DNA of 64,000 nt, from contig CM069447.1 in NCBI GenBank assembly GCA_035610835.1, positions 24,830,161 through 24,894,160 of the forward strand, given 5' to 3'. The DNA is from Ophiura sarsii (lineage: Eukaryota; Echinodermata; Ophiuroidea; Amphilepidida; Ophiuridae). Position 1 is the first letter of the stretch. Each line of letters opens with the position of its first letter. Of this stretch, positions 13,280 through 26,076 are shown one piece after another. The notes beneath the pieces are model-generated. The model was not told the origin of the DNA and did not search any database. It was given only the letters and a program-made list of their open reading frames with translations. The position numbers and the translations under genes are program-made.

Positions 13280-14109
13280 GATCTTCTTTGCTCACACATA
13301 CTCCCACATCCCACACGGATAAAGAAAATACCGATACCTAAAATAAATTCCATGCAACCGTAAACATAATACCCTGCACTGATCAATGCACCATCATTTC
13401 AGTTTCTTCAAAAGCATCCTCACATTGCTCCGGGCAGATTATATCAAGTAGTGACGCCGTTCTTAGCCTAGGGTTAGTTGATGTACCGGTAAACGCGCAA
13501 ATTGACCACAATTCTTTTAAATGTTAATTTGAGCTGGCGACATACCGCAGGTGCTCTAATGGAAGCATAACACCTTATAAATATGATGCAGTTGTGCATA
13601 CATTAACTTCCCTACATTGTAGTAGCATACATGTTTATACATTATTTTTTTTATTAGAACGGTAGTACAACTTAGCCCCACGCAGTTTCCTTTAATTAAT
13701 TTACATAGATGTTGAAATGCCAAAAAACGAAACTTATTTGAAATAATTTGCACAAATTCTATTAAATATAGTAGGTGTCATATTACTCTATATAGATGAG
13801 TTTCAGTAAACATAAATTATACGTGTATAAGCAACATATTAAATGAATTCGTTTACTTTCTACAGACGAGAAAGTATACTCTGGACATAATAATAGATCA
13901 AATGGAATCTCAGTTTGTGTTCTGAATCTCTGATTAGCGAATTTGTTGGCTAAAAATGTCCCGGATGTTTGGAATCAATATTACTTAGTAATAATCTGGA
14001 ACTATATCTTAGGATAAGTACATTCTATTCACAAGTTGGAATGCACAACATTTTGACACAAAGTAGCTGCATGTTCTTCCTGCGAGTAGAGTTCAATGAG
14101 CTAACCATC

Positions 14110-14356
14110 TTAACACTTTCCACGCGGCTATTAGTTTTACCATATACAAAACAGATTTTTCAGAAACCTTACACAATTTTGAAAGTCTATCTCAAGGATT
14201 ACTGAAGCAATACTAGGCGTGTTTGTACTTATTTCAATGCATTTCATGTGGTGTTTCCAAATACGGTTATGATATTTAACAATTTTGACATGTTTGAAAC
14301 ATTTTGTGAACTTTTGGAATGTCGTCTGCAGTTGCCTGCCGCGCGGAAAGTGTTAA
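14110..14356 (+). mobile_element. TTAA-type MITE, copy 4
   Basis: A complete copy of 247 bp with TTAACACTTTCCACGCGGC at the left and GCGCGGAAAGTGTTAA at the right. It carries the same interior and is in the same orientation as copies 2, 3 and 5. It is the cleanest example of the family in the window. Confidence 0.87.
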
Positions 14357-15675
14357 AGATGACACGTTGCCCCGGAGAGCTTACGCTCGTAACATGCCGG
14401 CCTATTCCTAACTAATAATTGATGTGCTAACTTATCTATAGAGCGGTAAAACAGCTATGAATAATATTATTATGACACTAAGACATTTTCCATCGACTTA
14501 AACCAAAATGTTCAGGATAAATTTATAATCGTATCTAGATTTCATATAAATGTCTGTACGTGTAAAGCGCTTACAATTTGGTAAAATGTCAGAATGCTCA
14601 AGGGAGGTCGGAGTTATAAGATTAAATAGATAAAACTAGCTTGACAAATTAATGTGATTACTATCTTAAAGATGTCAAAATGCTCAGGATAATTTAGATT
14701 CATTAAATCGATATTTATAGCAGCAGTTGATTGAGAATTGTGATAACTGTCTTTAATATGTCAAAATGCTCCATAGTCCGTTTAGCATTCAGTGACAGTT
14801 CTACGTGAACCACGTAGAGGCATTTTCAGCTAAATGAGTTGTTAATGATTATAATTATGTGACCCAACGCGAGTAAATGAGGCACAATGAGGGAAACATG
14901 AATATTGCGTTATTTATATCTTGATAATATAATTATAGAAAATAAATGGACTTTTATTGCCAAAGTCAATGTTATATCACATTCCTAACCAAAGTGTATG
15001 GATTATCACTTTGTCTCGAAACATCACTAATTTAAGACTTGTCAAGGTATGTACATTTTAAAGATTTGGTTTTGTTAACAAATCAATGGAGTAAACGAGA
15101 ATGAAATAGGCCCAACTCAAAATGTAGTTTATCTCTTTATTTACATGAGTTTGAGTTGTTTGTTGGATGCGAGATGTATCAAAAATCAGAATTAAGACTA
15201 TTTATGAATTTTATTTATTATGACCGTATCCTATATTTTAGTCTTAAATCAAATTGGGTATACTGTCACATTGTGCCTCATTTACTCATGTTGAGTCACA
15301 TATATGGCAAATCCACATGTAAGCGTATTACTAGTCTTGAAATCGAAATCAATTAATTTCAAACAAATAACTAAGCTTGTTAAAACGATAATTACACGAA
15401 GGTAGAACCACAAAATGACCAAGATGTCACTTTTAAAAAAACCGTTCTTGCATTCCCACGACGAGTGGTTCAATTCAGATCCATACAATCGATTTGTTAT
15501 CGCTAGTTAAATGAATTCTATATATTTATCTCTCATTTGCTGTCAATTCTGATTTAAAGATGCACCGAGTAGTTTGGCATTGTAAATTAAGAAACATGTT
15601 AGTTTACTAACAAATAGATGTAGTAAGAATATTGTTAAAAGTTACAATTGAAAAATGAATATGTGTATTTAGAGC

Positions 15676-15925
15676 TGAACACTTTCAACGCGGCGATTGG
15701 TTTTACCACATTATACAAAACAGGTTTTTCAGAAACTTTTCCCAACTTTTAAAGTCTATCTCAAGAATTACTGAACCAATACTAGACATGTCTGTTCTTA
15801 TTTTAATGCATTTCTCATGGTGAATCCAAATCTGGTAATGACATTCAATGATGTTGACATTTTTTGAACATTTTGCAACATTTTGGAGTGTCGTCTGCAG
15901 ACGCCTGCCGCATGGAAAGTGTTAA
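15676..15925 (+). mobile_element. TTAA-type MITE, copy 5
   Basis: This 250-bp copy begins TGAACACTTTCAACGCGGC, with one change in the TTAA. It ends GCATGGAAAGTGTTAA after CGTCTGCAGACGCCTGCC. Interior words such as TCAAGAATTACTGAACCAAT match copies 2-4. Confidence 0.84.
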
Positions 15926-16132
15926 CTTACTCCGAGTAGGTTATGATAATTGGTTATGATAGTACAACTGAACAAACGTGGAATAAAAGACGTAACAAAC
16001 TAAAGAAGCGCTTTGTTTGTGTATTATGTATTGAATTATCATCATAAATGCTGGAGACAAAAAGAGCAGAATTATCTTACCTGGTTATTTGTCTCTAAAT
16101 ATCAGGCTTATTGAATAGTATCAATCATTTAT

Positions 16133-16168
16133 AATTACTGAGTGTAACTCAGTTTACACTCAGTAATT
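16133..16168. repeat. Hairpin-forming inverted repeat
   Basis: AATTACTGAGTGTAA and its exact inverse TTACACTCAGTAATT are separated by six bases. It could be a tiny palindromic element; no function is assigned. Confidence 0.7.
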
Positions 16169-17876
16169 AATTAACTAAAGGAATGTTTACAGACATGCGT
16201 GACACAATAGACATACTAAATTACTTACGTTAATGCGACATTAATGCGTATAAACTAGTGGAATTTAATAATACAGATATAAAATTGTAATCCTACCTTT
16301 CGGTACTCGGAGCTCATCCTCCTGGACGATCTCGACATTTCAAAATCAAAATCCAGCTTGACGAAATGCGAAGCTACTACTTATATCAACAAAAGAAACA
16401 AATGGAGATCTCGTTAGCAGACGATAGCAGGGGGTAGATAATATACGTCCAGTCCAGCGAAGTCCATCTATTATATTATTATTCCTAGGTATGATATCGC
16501 TTAATAGATGTTGATAAAATTGGCGGGGAACTAGATGTATGTATTCACATGCCCGTCGTGTTCCACACAAACCGATGCAGATTATACGATGTGATAATAA
16601 TTCGCAAGAGAGTTGGTTAAACGCACATGTTTGGTGTTATTTGTTCACTTCCCTCGTTCAGTTGATAGTCAGTCTGATATTCAGCGTCCTATAAAAATGA
16701 TGATAACACGATAACGTAGTGTTATTTAATCGATTTTTTTTCGTTCTATCTCTCTCCACTACCGTACGCATGCATGAGACACCTGTGTGTATACGCCGCA
16801 TGAGCTCACATGGGACATTGTATAATGCATGTTAGTCTAAGTAGATGGCACGCATTCTATCTATCTCTATCTATCTCTCTCCCGCCATAAAGAAGTACGT
16901 ATACAACTGATAAAAGCGCCAAGTCTAGAAAAAATATATCATAACCTATGTACTTGGATGAGCCGGCAGGCACGCGAGCAGACGATGCGCAACGCACGTA
17001 TATAACAAAGTGATGATATCTCATAGTCGCGTGTTTAGAGAACAAGGTTCAAAGGGACTACCCCCGCTCCGGCTCTGGAGACCTCATCTTCAATGTCACT
17101 GCCATTTAGTTACCATATAGCTGCGGGTATTAATGAAGATGGTGGATTGAAAGTGATCCTTAGGTGATTAACTTGGAGGTGTTACATTCATTACGGGCGG
17201 TATCGATAGCGCGGGAGATAAAGCGCTAGAGCGTTAAGCTGCAGGGATATTACGTACCACGCAAGATATTTATCAGCTGTAAATTATTGAAAACCTCGTG
17301 TGGTAATCCCAAGTTCAGTTGGAAAACAAAAAGAAACATACGTTCATGTTATGGCGTATATAATTTAGGCAAGATATCATAATTGAAGTTAATTTTCCAA
17401 TTTAGGAAATGAAAGACTTCGGCAATGCCGTTATGTTCTTAACGAGATTATCGTGAGAGAAAAAAAACGTCTAAAAGGATGCAATTATGACTCAAATACT
17501 TGTGATACCGCGAATAGCTTCTAGCTAGATTCAGTATTGTCCACTTATATGGCTCCAAGTATATCGTTGTATAACGAATTAGCGATTACTCTGAAAGTTC
17601 TTTAGGCCTATCTCAAACGGTACGTATAGTTTTGGTGTTTTAGCTGACTGTAAGTTTGTCTCAGCAAATCACGCGCGTAGCTTTTAAAATGTGATTTGTT
17701 TCTCCTTCGGAAGTGTTAAAATAATACATTTCACAGAGCCCGTCTAATGTTTAAAACAAATGATACCGCGTTTTGCATAGCATTGTTCCAAAAAATAAAG
17801 CGCATTTCGCATAACCTTTTTCCAGGTTTATTCTTAGACAAACGTATTGGGATTTTTGCCTTACACTGTACAAAGG

Positions 17877-18465
17877 GTAGCACTGGCTCAAAAATGTGAG
17901 GAGTCCCATTTGCATTTTTTAGGACCCTTTAAGGACTGCAAAAACTAAATTTAAGGGGTCCCCCAGAAATATAAGGGGTCCTGAAGTTTGAGTCTTTGAA
18001 AATGGTCAAAAATTTTTTTTAGAGACAAACAGTCGCTAACACAGATACGCACACTAGCGTAAGATCATGTAACTCATATACCTACATGTATGTCGTGTCC
18101 ATGTTAATCAGTAGAAGATACTTATATATAGAATGTTTTGGAAATCGCTTGAAACTTTTGCGGAAGCAATTCGGAAGCGATTTAGTGTGTTTAACAACTT
18201 TTAAAAATACAGGATTTGCATTGTATTTATCTTTTACGGACATTAATACATTTAAAATGTAGGCACAGGATGGAGATTGACAATTTTCAGAATGTCTTAA
18301 GGTTTCCACGTCCATACATCGTCAGATTTAAGGGGTCCCTTTATTTTCGATTGGGACCCGTTAGTGAAGTTCAATATGTAAACTTACGCGTCCATTATCG
18401 TCCAACAAGAAAATAAGGGGTCCTAGGACGCGAGGACGCGCAAGAACGCAAGCCCTGCACTGTAC
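17877..18465 (+). repeat. Dispersed repeat, copy 1 (AAGGGGTCC-rich)
   Basis: It matches 43631-43970 in order: TAGCACTGG-TCAAAAATGTG, TTTAAGGGGTCCCCCA, AGGGGTCCTGAAGT, TTAAGGTTTCCA, CCATACATCGTCA, then AGGACGCG. The 43.6-kb copy is shorter. No coding content is credible. Confidence 0.75.
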
Positions 18466-19164
18466 CGCATTGGTAGTTTCTTTGATTCGTCTAAAATGTG
18501 CCGGCATGTTCTTTGTGAGTCTGTGGGCAAGATCTAGGGACCGTCACATTTTTCATACTGGTATCTTCATATTGGTTCTGAGCAAATGTTCTCTGATCTC
18601 TGTCAATACTTGGTAGGTAGCCTATTATATTTGGAGAATTGATGAAGGTAAAATAAATGATAGACTAACCAATATTCCAAATTTGTCCACTCCAGAATTT
18701 CGGTGCTCATGCTAAGTAACAACACAAATAATGTAGACTACATCTCTCCAAAATTGGCATGGAGTAAACTGATATTTTTAGCAATAAAATATTGAGTCCA
18801 AATTGGACCCAATGTATCCAATACCTTTAAAGGTGTTTAACAATGAGCATGGTTGAACCATATTAAGTACTGGCTCTCCAGTATTTATGGTTGAACGTCG
18901 TTCCCGCATGCATACCGAGTCCTGGCATGCTAACGATGATCCAGGGCTTACAATACGCTTTTGTTTTAATGATTGTATGCCTGTGTTATTTACTACCTTA
19001 GTAAGTAATTAAAATCAAATCAATAGTGATCTATAATGGATGCATTAATTAAAAACCTTCACGGTCGGATGCGCAGTTATTGAATCCGTTATTACGTACA
19101 CACAGTGCAGCCTGTAATTAAATATTCATGTAAGGCCAACAAAAAAAGAAGAATGTCTCAGAAG

Positions 19165-19310
19165 ACCGCGCCGGGAGCGAATTTATTAACCGTAAACAAC
19201 ATTTGGTCAAACACTGTATACAAAGTCTCATCATGTATACTATACGCTTTATTCCGTCAAGGTATCAAATGTTGTTTACGGTAAATAATATCGCGCGCGG
19301 GTAGCTTCCA
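19165..19310 (+). repeat. Short dispersed foldback repeat, copy 1
   Basis: It carries CGTAAACAACATTTG and its inverse CAAATGTTGTTTACGG, about 70 bp apart. The whole unit recurs inverted at 46935-47065, where it interrupts a Penelope-like element. Confidence 0.7.
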
Positions 19311-19779
19311 AAATTCACATTTTTACGCATAACTGTTTGTGTTTCCCTGTTTTACTTGGACTTTTGAAAATGATGGTGTGAACCAAGTTGTGACTGTTTG
19401 GGTATGGAATGTTTTTTCCAATATTAAAACAGTATGCCACCTCAGGAAAAACAACCGAAGCCAGTGATTTATTGGAATATGTTTCTTCACATTTTGATTT
19501 CACATTGATGAAGTCCCTTATCAGCTTCATTCTCTCTCTTCACAAGGCCCGTCTCATATAATAACATATTAAAAAAAACACATACATGGTGTATCATAAA
19601 CAAATTGTTTTATCAATGTTGGGACATACAGTGGACGGATTAAAAGGTTTAAAAATATATTTAATTGGAAATAATTCAAAAACTATTTTTCTGTGTAATT
19701 CGTCTTTTTTACTTTGTCAATATATTTAATAAACACGTCTCAATCGCTCATAGACCAAACTGGAAACCACAATGATATT

Positions 19780-20005
19780 TGTGATGTGATCTGTGAAAAC
19801 CCGTCGGATGTATGAGATTGGCGATATGGGTAAAATTGTAAAAATATTTAAAATATCCACACAAAAAAAATCAGATTTCTTTTTAGAAAATATTTCCAAT
19901 ACTTACTTGAGTCACTTTTCTAATTAACTTTATAATGTTATTCTATTGATTAACTATATTCTATTGATTAACTATATGTGGCGGGTTTTCACAGATCGCA
20001 TCACA
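19780..20005. mobile_element. Inverted-repeat element, 226 bp
   Basis: The left end TGTGATGTGATCTGTGAAAA (19780) pairs with the right end TTTTCACAGATCGCATCACA with one mismatch. No coding content; MITE-like. Confidence 0.65.
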
Positions 20006-20929
20006 TTTGCATGTTCATGACATCTCTAAAACCCCACAATGATGTTATGCTCTTCGAAGCAACTTATGATACGCGATTAAAGAAAGGAATGGTTGTTCTT
20101 TATAAGACCTTTCATAAACAGAAATATCATATACTTTGATCAGCTCAAATTTGAGAAACAAGTCGCGATATAAATGGTATACCTAGAGCAGATTTTAGTT
20201 TTTAAAATGAGCCCAATGTGGCTACTTGGAGGAGTTAAAATTGACAACATTGTAGACTGCCTTTTGGCTATGCAATGTCCCGACCTGTGCTCAAAGTTGT
20301 CCTTGGAGCAAGTGATTTATGGCCTGTCAACCTGTCAAACAATATATCGCAAAATATACAGGTTACTGGAACGTAATGCTGCAGTTATGTCGTAGGTATC
20401 ATGATGCTGCAAATTTCCGGGATTTACCTACTTCTGGTGTCATGTTATGCAATTATCTTATCGCATGTTTCACAAAGCATGTCAATTTCCCGCCTAATTG
20501 CAGTAAACATACTTACTTTAAGCTAAGCCCTAAACGTCATAGTTCATACTTAGACATCCAAAGTGAATTATTTGGAAGACAAATGTTCATGCTATATAAT
20601 GATTACAATAAAGTCATTCATCCGTCTCATAACAAAATCAATTTTATAACACATTCCCGTATGACATGTATGATGTCACTACTATGACCATGAAATGGTG
20701 CAGAGCCAAAGAACGCCCTCAATACAATCATTCCATTATGTATTCGGACACTACCGTATTTTCATATAATTGTATGTATTATGTCCACATAATACAACTT
20801 ATGTAATGCGCTAGAAATAATATTATCATAATTATATTCAAATATATCTGGGTATGTCACAATGCAAAAAGCGTCACGCTAACATACCTTCCGTTCATCT
20901 GTGGAAAAACATCGCAGTAATTGGCGGGT

Positions 20930-21154
20930 TTACACACAGAAAACACTATGTAAAAAAATGCACAAATTATGTAAAAAATACACAATCTGTGTAAAAATAG
21001 AACTCCATAATACTATGTAAACAGTTGTGTAAAGCTTTTGCATAGGAATTTACACAAGCTTGGGTATATATTACATGTTTTATGTAAACTCTTACATAAT
21101 AATTATGGAGTTCTATATTTACATAATTTGTTACATAGTGTTTTCTGTGTGTAA
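20930..21154. mobile_element. Inverted-repeat MITE, 225 bp
   Basis: The left terminus TTACACACAGAAAACACTAT and the right terminus ATAGTGTTTTCTGTGTGTAA are exact inverses over at least 20 bases. The interior keeps pairing (AGAACTCCATAAT with ATTATGGAGTTCT) and is rich in TTTACACA words. Confidence 0.82.
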
Positions 21155-21583
21155 CCTAACCTTATAAAGTTTAATAAAGTACGTATTTATTTCCATAGCA
21201 CCGTGTAAAGCAAGCGAGAAAGAAATTGCTATGTAATAATGTAAATGCAACAGTCATACTGATTACTCGGAAGGCTATTGCTGAAAGGATGTATTCCTCA
21301 AATACACGATATACACAACTTATATTGATTAATTGATGAAATCTAATTTCATTACATGAGTTAAAAACACAGGTGGGACCAAGAGTCCCATGATTGAAAG
21401 ATCATAATAAGACTGTATACTATAAATACCAACTGTTTCGGTTAATCAAATCTGAAGGCCTAGTAAAAGTACAAGAAAACCTAAAGTTCAATGGCGGATC
21501 TGATGATGCCGCCCAACTTGATAATATAATAATTATGACCATTGTCAGAATATACTAATTAATTAATTATAAGTCTCCCATGG

Positions 21584-22216
21584 AGATAATAATAATAATA
21601 AATAAGCATTTATAATGCGCCATTTATCTAGAAGCAAGTTATAATCCAAGGCGCAATGAACAAACAAGAAAAACAATACAGTACAGTGGAAATCACAGAA
21701 AAAAACATGATCTATACAAACTTGCACTGAACAAAAACCCACCAAAAATGTTACGTGGTAAAATTATGACCAAAAACAATTACAATTACAAATTGAATAT
21801 GAAAAAAAATAACAAAAGCATGGCAAACAAAATGTTAAAATCGTTAACAGTTGCTATTAGCAGTCATAAACAGAATTGAATAAGAAAGTTATGAGTCCTG
21901 ATTTAAACCGATGGAGAGAATTTGACTGACGAACATCGATGGGTAAAGAGTTCCAAAGTTTTGGAGCCACGGTCGAAAAAGCACGATCCCCGAAAGAGGA
22001 TGTCGTTCGTGCAACTGATAGTAAGCACTTTTCTGATGACCTCACACTGCGAGTAGGAGTATATGGAGAGAGAAGGTCGGTTATATACGAAGGTGCCATA
22101 TTGTTTAAAACCATCCATAAAATCCATGTCAGAAGTATATTTGATCCGTTCACGAACAGGGAACCAGTGAAGACTCCGTAAAGAGGTGTAATACACCTAT
22201 CAGTTGTAAGACGCAC
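21584..22216 (-). mobile_element. CR1/L2-like LINE 3' end with ORF2 C-terminus (pseudogene)
   Basis: On the minus strand two overlapping frames read LRSLHWFPVRERIKY, then APSYITDLLSPYTPTRSVRS, SFGDRAFSTVAPKLWNSLP and DVRQSNSLHRFKSGLITFLF. This is the well-known C-terminal end of CR1/L2-type ORF2 (L-H-W-L-P-V-R-x-R-I ... Y-G-x-R-A-F ... P-x-L-W-N-x-L-P). One frameshift lies between the two parts. The 3' UTR follows at lower coordinates and ends in an (ATT)n-type tail (21584-21604 on the plus strand: ATAATAATAATA). The element is heavily 5'-truncated. Confidence 0.85.
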
Positions 22217-22878
22217 TACACGACCCCCGGGAATGGTGCGTCACTTTACCGAGATGCGTCAACTTCTCATGTACCATGACGCACCCTGTGTCAAAAAGTG
22301 ACGGACCTTTGTCATACAATATACGCACCCTCAGTCAATTTTGTGACGCACCATTGATTGATTCTGACGGACCATGTGACGCACCCCCGTTGGCGATTAT
22401 TTTTTCCTACATGATCCTAGTGAACGGGCCAGTCCTCCTACCTCTGCTGTGGTTAGACTGTTCAGCGCTTGAGTGGTATAGCGCAATGCTGATCCCCTAT
22501 ATTATATGTGTCAACTGTCGATTTTTTTCCGTTTGCCAAACTATTGCACACTTGCACGGCGATCGAGTGATTTCAGGCAATTTAGAACATGCGGTATATC
22601 GGAAAAGTGATGTTTGCCGTAAATTAAAGCCTGATTGGTGGTATAGTATGGCATATATTTAAATTATAAGTTCGTATTTTGTTGTTCGTAAAAATGATGT
22701 ACACTGTGACGCACCCATGTAAAGTGACGGACATTGACGCACCCTTCGTCAATTTGGTGACGGACCAAAGGCTGCCACTGACGTACCCTCCGTCAAGAAT
22801 GTGGTGGTAAACGACGCACCCATGACGCCCTCTCCCGGGGCTCGTAGAGTGCGTCTTGCAACTGATAGGTGTATAATA
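22189..22878. repeat. Inverted-repeat-bounded cluster of GTGACGCACC / GTGACGGACC motifs
   Basis: The left ACACCTATCAGTTGTAAGAC (22191) is inverted at the right as GTCTTGCAACTGATAGGTGT, with a GGGGGTCGT/CCCGGG block inside each arm. Two clusters (22238-22393 and 22706-22832) hold about 15 copies of TGACG[C/G]ACC. The left arm overlaps coding sequence of the LINE at 21584-22216, so this may be a foldback made from LINE sequence. Confidence 0.65.
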
Positions 22879-23090
22879 TGAGTAGGTGAGATATCCATAG
22901 TGTTTAATTTTTTTAATGAAATGAATAAAAAGAAGAGCTTGGGATAATTGCAATTAACCAATTATCACAATTGTAATCTTAATTAGCCAATAGTAATTGG
23001 TTTATGATTTGGCCTCATATAAAGTATATAACTTTTGTTTGTAATCATTACTCGTTGATGATATTTATGATAGTGAAAGTCAATAATTTT

Positions 23091-23190
23091 GATTTAAACC
23101 CATACACGTTAAAGATTTATCCACACAAGTTGATTATTAGGATTTAAACCCATACACGTTAAAGATTTATCCACACAAGTTGATTATTAG
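23091..23190 (+). repeat. Perfect 50-bp tandem duplication
   Basis: GATTTAAACCCATACACGTT... (50 bp) occurs twice without a mismatch, so it is recent. A 23-nt C run follows at 23203-23225. Confidence 0.95.
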
Positions 23191-23732
23191 GAGACTTGAC
23201 AACCCCCCCCCCCCCCCCCCCCCCCTCCCCTCGTCTGGCGAATGGTTGTGAGTGTAAATGCCTTAAGAGTCTTTATGTGGGATCTGGAATCCGTCATGGT
23301 TGACATTAAAGGAGATTAGCGCTGCTTCTAAGTGATCATTGAATAGCAAGAGACTATCATCTGAGCCGGGCATCTGAGCGTCTGGTGTTGTCCAGCCCAG
23401 CGAATGATGCTGTCACCAATGATCCAAGCTCTTAGCCCACCTGTAGCAAATTATATAAGAGAGAAAAGCAGCAAGCAAGGCAAATAATACATAAAAGCAA
23501 AGCAAACAATATCAGCAAAGGAAAGGAATATGTTAATTGAGCAAGGCTACATATGAATAGGTAGGAGGCAGAGTGTGGTGTAGGTTATTGAGTTAATGAG
23601 CAAACTGAGTTACTGAGCTTAATGGGAAATGATGAATTGTACAGCTAAAGTGGACAATATTGAAGCTTATTGAAGTTGAGTAATACATTCTTAAACCAAA
23701 CAATTTGAATGCAGCACACGATGAGGCCTGAT

Positions 23733-24743
23733 TTACAGTGTAACTGCCGAGGATTTCCAATGACCCATACTTTTGATTAAATCTATTGGAACTCCATTGA
23801 TACCGGCCAAAGTTGCTGCTCCAATTGTAAAGCTGTGTGTGCTGAAATGCTTGGGGTTAAGACCCATTAGTTCGATTCCCATTTTCAGTAAGCGATTAAA
23901 TTGATATCTAGTCAACATGGTCAATGGATCTCCACGAAAATGAACAAATAAATTGCCCTCGCGAACAGGTCTTACACTAAGATACTCATGCATTGCGGTA
24001 ACTGGACAATTCAGTTTGTCACTTCCCATCTCAAATGCTAGAGAGGTTGATTTGTCTCTTTGGTCCGTTTTGGAAGATCTCATTTTTGACCTCCATGGCG
24101 TCCGGAAATTTCAGGAATAAGTCCTTGAAAGATAAAATATGAACAAATAAATTTGGCAAAGTAGATTCTATAATAAGGTCCCGTCATTCGCCCAAGGACC
24201 AATTTCTTTCTGTAATTTGCTTAATGCCGTAGGAGGATCATTAAGTACTGATTTTAAATACAATGCCTCATTTGCATGCCTAATACCTTGAAAACCTAAT
24301 TCAAAACCATTTTGTGAAACCCTCCCGAATTCTAGATGCCGCAGTCTCATTTGAATACAAGTTTAGAAATAATTAAGCTCATGTAAGATGATACGAGATG
24401 GGTACTTGCAACAAACACAATTCATATACTTTATAATGGACGAATGAACCGATGAACAAGGCACCTTTGGTTCTGGGTAAGATGACACACGATTACCGTT
24501 TGTTGGTGCACATGTTGGAGCCATGTCCTTCTTTTTCGCATGAAGATAGCGGAAGCGACAGGGGTTTCGTTTACATGTTCCGCTGTTATAGGCAAAGCAT
24601 ACGCCTGTGCGGGAGCCGCTTTTGTTTGAATTGTTGCGGTATTGTGATGGTGCATTGGACGCTGTAGCGTTTGATGTGTTTGGTTGAAAGTTGAAGGGAC
24701 TGCGACATACAATATCCAGAGTTCCACATCGATCAAAGCCCAA
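23733..24743 (-). mobile_element. DIRS-like tyrosine-recombinase retroelement, internally deleted relic
   Basis: Three pieces lie in order on the minus strand. At 24743-24363 is a gag-like segment with a CCCH finger (CFAYNSGTCKRNPCRFRYLH). At 24350-24168 is the start of a pol protein (GFELGFQGIRHANEALYLKS ... LSKLQKEI), typical of the region just before DIRS RT. At 24083-23733 is a tyrosine recombinase domain (SSKTDQRDKS, HEYLSVRPVREGNLFVHF, STHSFTIGAATLAGINGVP, LIKSMGHWKSSA). The RT and RNase H region is missing. The recombinase is also dead: the H-x-x-R arginine is Thr (ACA), and the codon where the nucleophilic Tyr belongs is TAA, followed by in-frame IRPHRVLH. Confidence 0.8.
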
Positions 24744-24888
24744 GAAATTTCAGGGTTGCGCTGTTGTCGTAGCCTGAATTGAGTATCATAGTTTTTCCAA
24801 CCCAGCCTTTGAACCTAGAAGCAGCCGTGCGTACTACGAGGGTCAGTATTTAAGTAATAAAAGTGATCATGGTATGGAATGCATGAGC

Positions 24889-26076
24889 GATTCTATTGAG
24901 TGTTAGTGTGATCAATACAAAGTATGAACCTTTGTCTTTCAAACAATACACTTTTAGATTTCAAAGTATGAACTATGACGTCATAGCATTAGCTTAAAGT
25001 TAGTACACTTTAGACACTGCTAAATCAATTATTTGAAATATGAATTGCAGGTAAATCCCGATTTCTTTTCGTATAATTATGATACAAAAGACAATAACTT
25101 TAACCCCTGTGTAATTTGAAATGTGTAGTATAAGAGGAAAGCGTAAGGAGAAGCAATTGAATAAAAGGTATACAAATATCAGTATTTCAAATAGGCCAAT
25201 TCTCATTGAAAAATGCCCAGTCAGTGAATCACTAGTATTGCGGAAAATCAAACAATTTAGGAAAAAAACCAAGCAATAAACCCATTTGGGAGATTCCATA
25301 GGATAGTTAACTAATTATCTGAACTTATTCACATGAAATTTACAGAAAATATGCGCATGCGCAGACGACAGGTAATTTTGAACTGGGCCAAAAATGGCTA
25401 AAATCATGAACTTTACCAGATAAAAGCTTACTGTGCCTTCAAATTCTAATCCGAAATATTGTCAAATGCGTTTATCAATGTGTATAATTATTGTGCTAGT
25501 CAAAATGAAGATATACATGAATATATCAATCAAAGATGGCTGCCACAACCTCTCTTGTTACTGCTATTTTTGGAGCTACTAGATGTGTACTGTTAAAGTA
25601 ATCGTCACATAATTTCAATGGTTTGAGGAAGTTTTATGATCAGCTCCTTTTGAAATGCCCACTATTATTGCTTTACATCCCACAACAGTTTACTCAATAA
25701 TAATCCCTCCATTGTTCTTTATCCTTTGTTGTTTTCTAATGTTTATTGTTGCGGATTTTGCTTAATAAAAGCGTATTTGAGATGGTCCCTTCTTGTTTGT
25801 ATTAAAGAATTCGGATCTAAAAAAGTGTGAAATGTACCAATTGTTATCTGTTTATATGCTTGCATTGCCGAAATACACGCAAATGTTTCAAATAACCCAT
25901 ATTTCAACCTATTACATATCCAGCCAAATATTGACCAGTTTCAGGCAGTGTCCCAAGTGTACTTAGTTTACGCTAATGCTATGACGTCATAGTTGATACT
26001 TAGAAATCCAAAAGTGTATTTTTTGAAAGACAAAGGTTCATACTTTGTATTGATTACGTTATCCCTCAATAGAATC
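24889..26076. mobile_element. Long terminal-inverted-repeat element, 1.19 kb
   Basis: The left GATTCTATTGAG and the right CTCAATAGAATC are inverse ends. Pairing continues through AAAGTATGAACCTTTGTCTT, the AAGTATGAACTATGACGTCA block and TAGTACACTT, for arms of about 130 nt. Part of the right arm also resembles 20535-20615. The interior holds only a hydrophobic minus-strand frame (25299-25000) with no known domain. It is a non-autonomous DNA transposon or foldback element. Confidence 0.75.

Larger units (their letters stand above)
12613..17876. other. Non-coding stretch with MITEs only
   Basis: Three TTAA-type MITEs and one hairpin are described separately. The remaining frames are short, overlap on both strands and show no domain. 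Short TCTATCTC repeats lie near 16857-16880. Confidence 0.5.

Noticed and set aside
20319..20687. 122-codon frame on the plus strand
   Set aside because: No known domain. Its 3' part overlaps sequence resembling the inverted arm of the element at 24889-26076, so it is probably repeat-derived.
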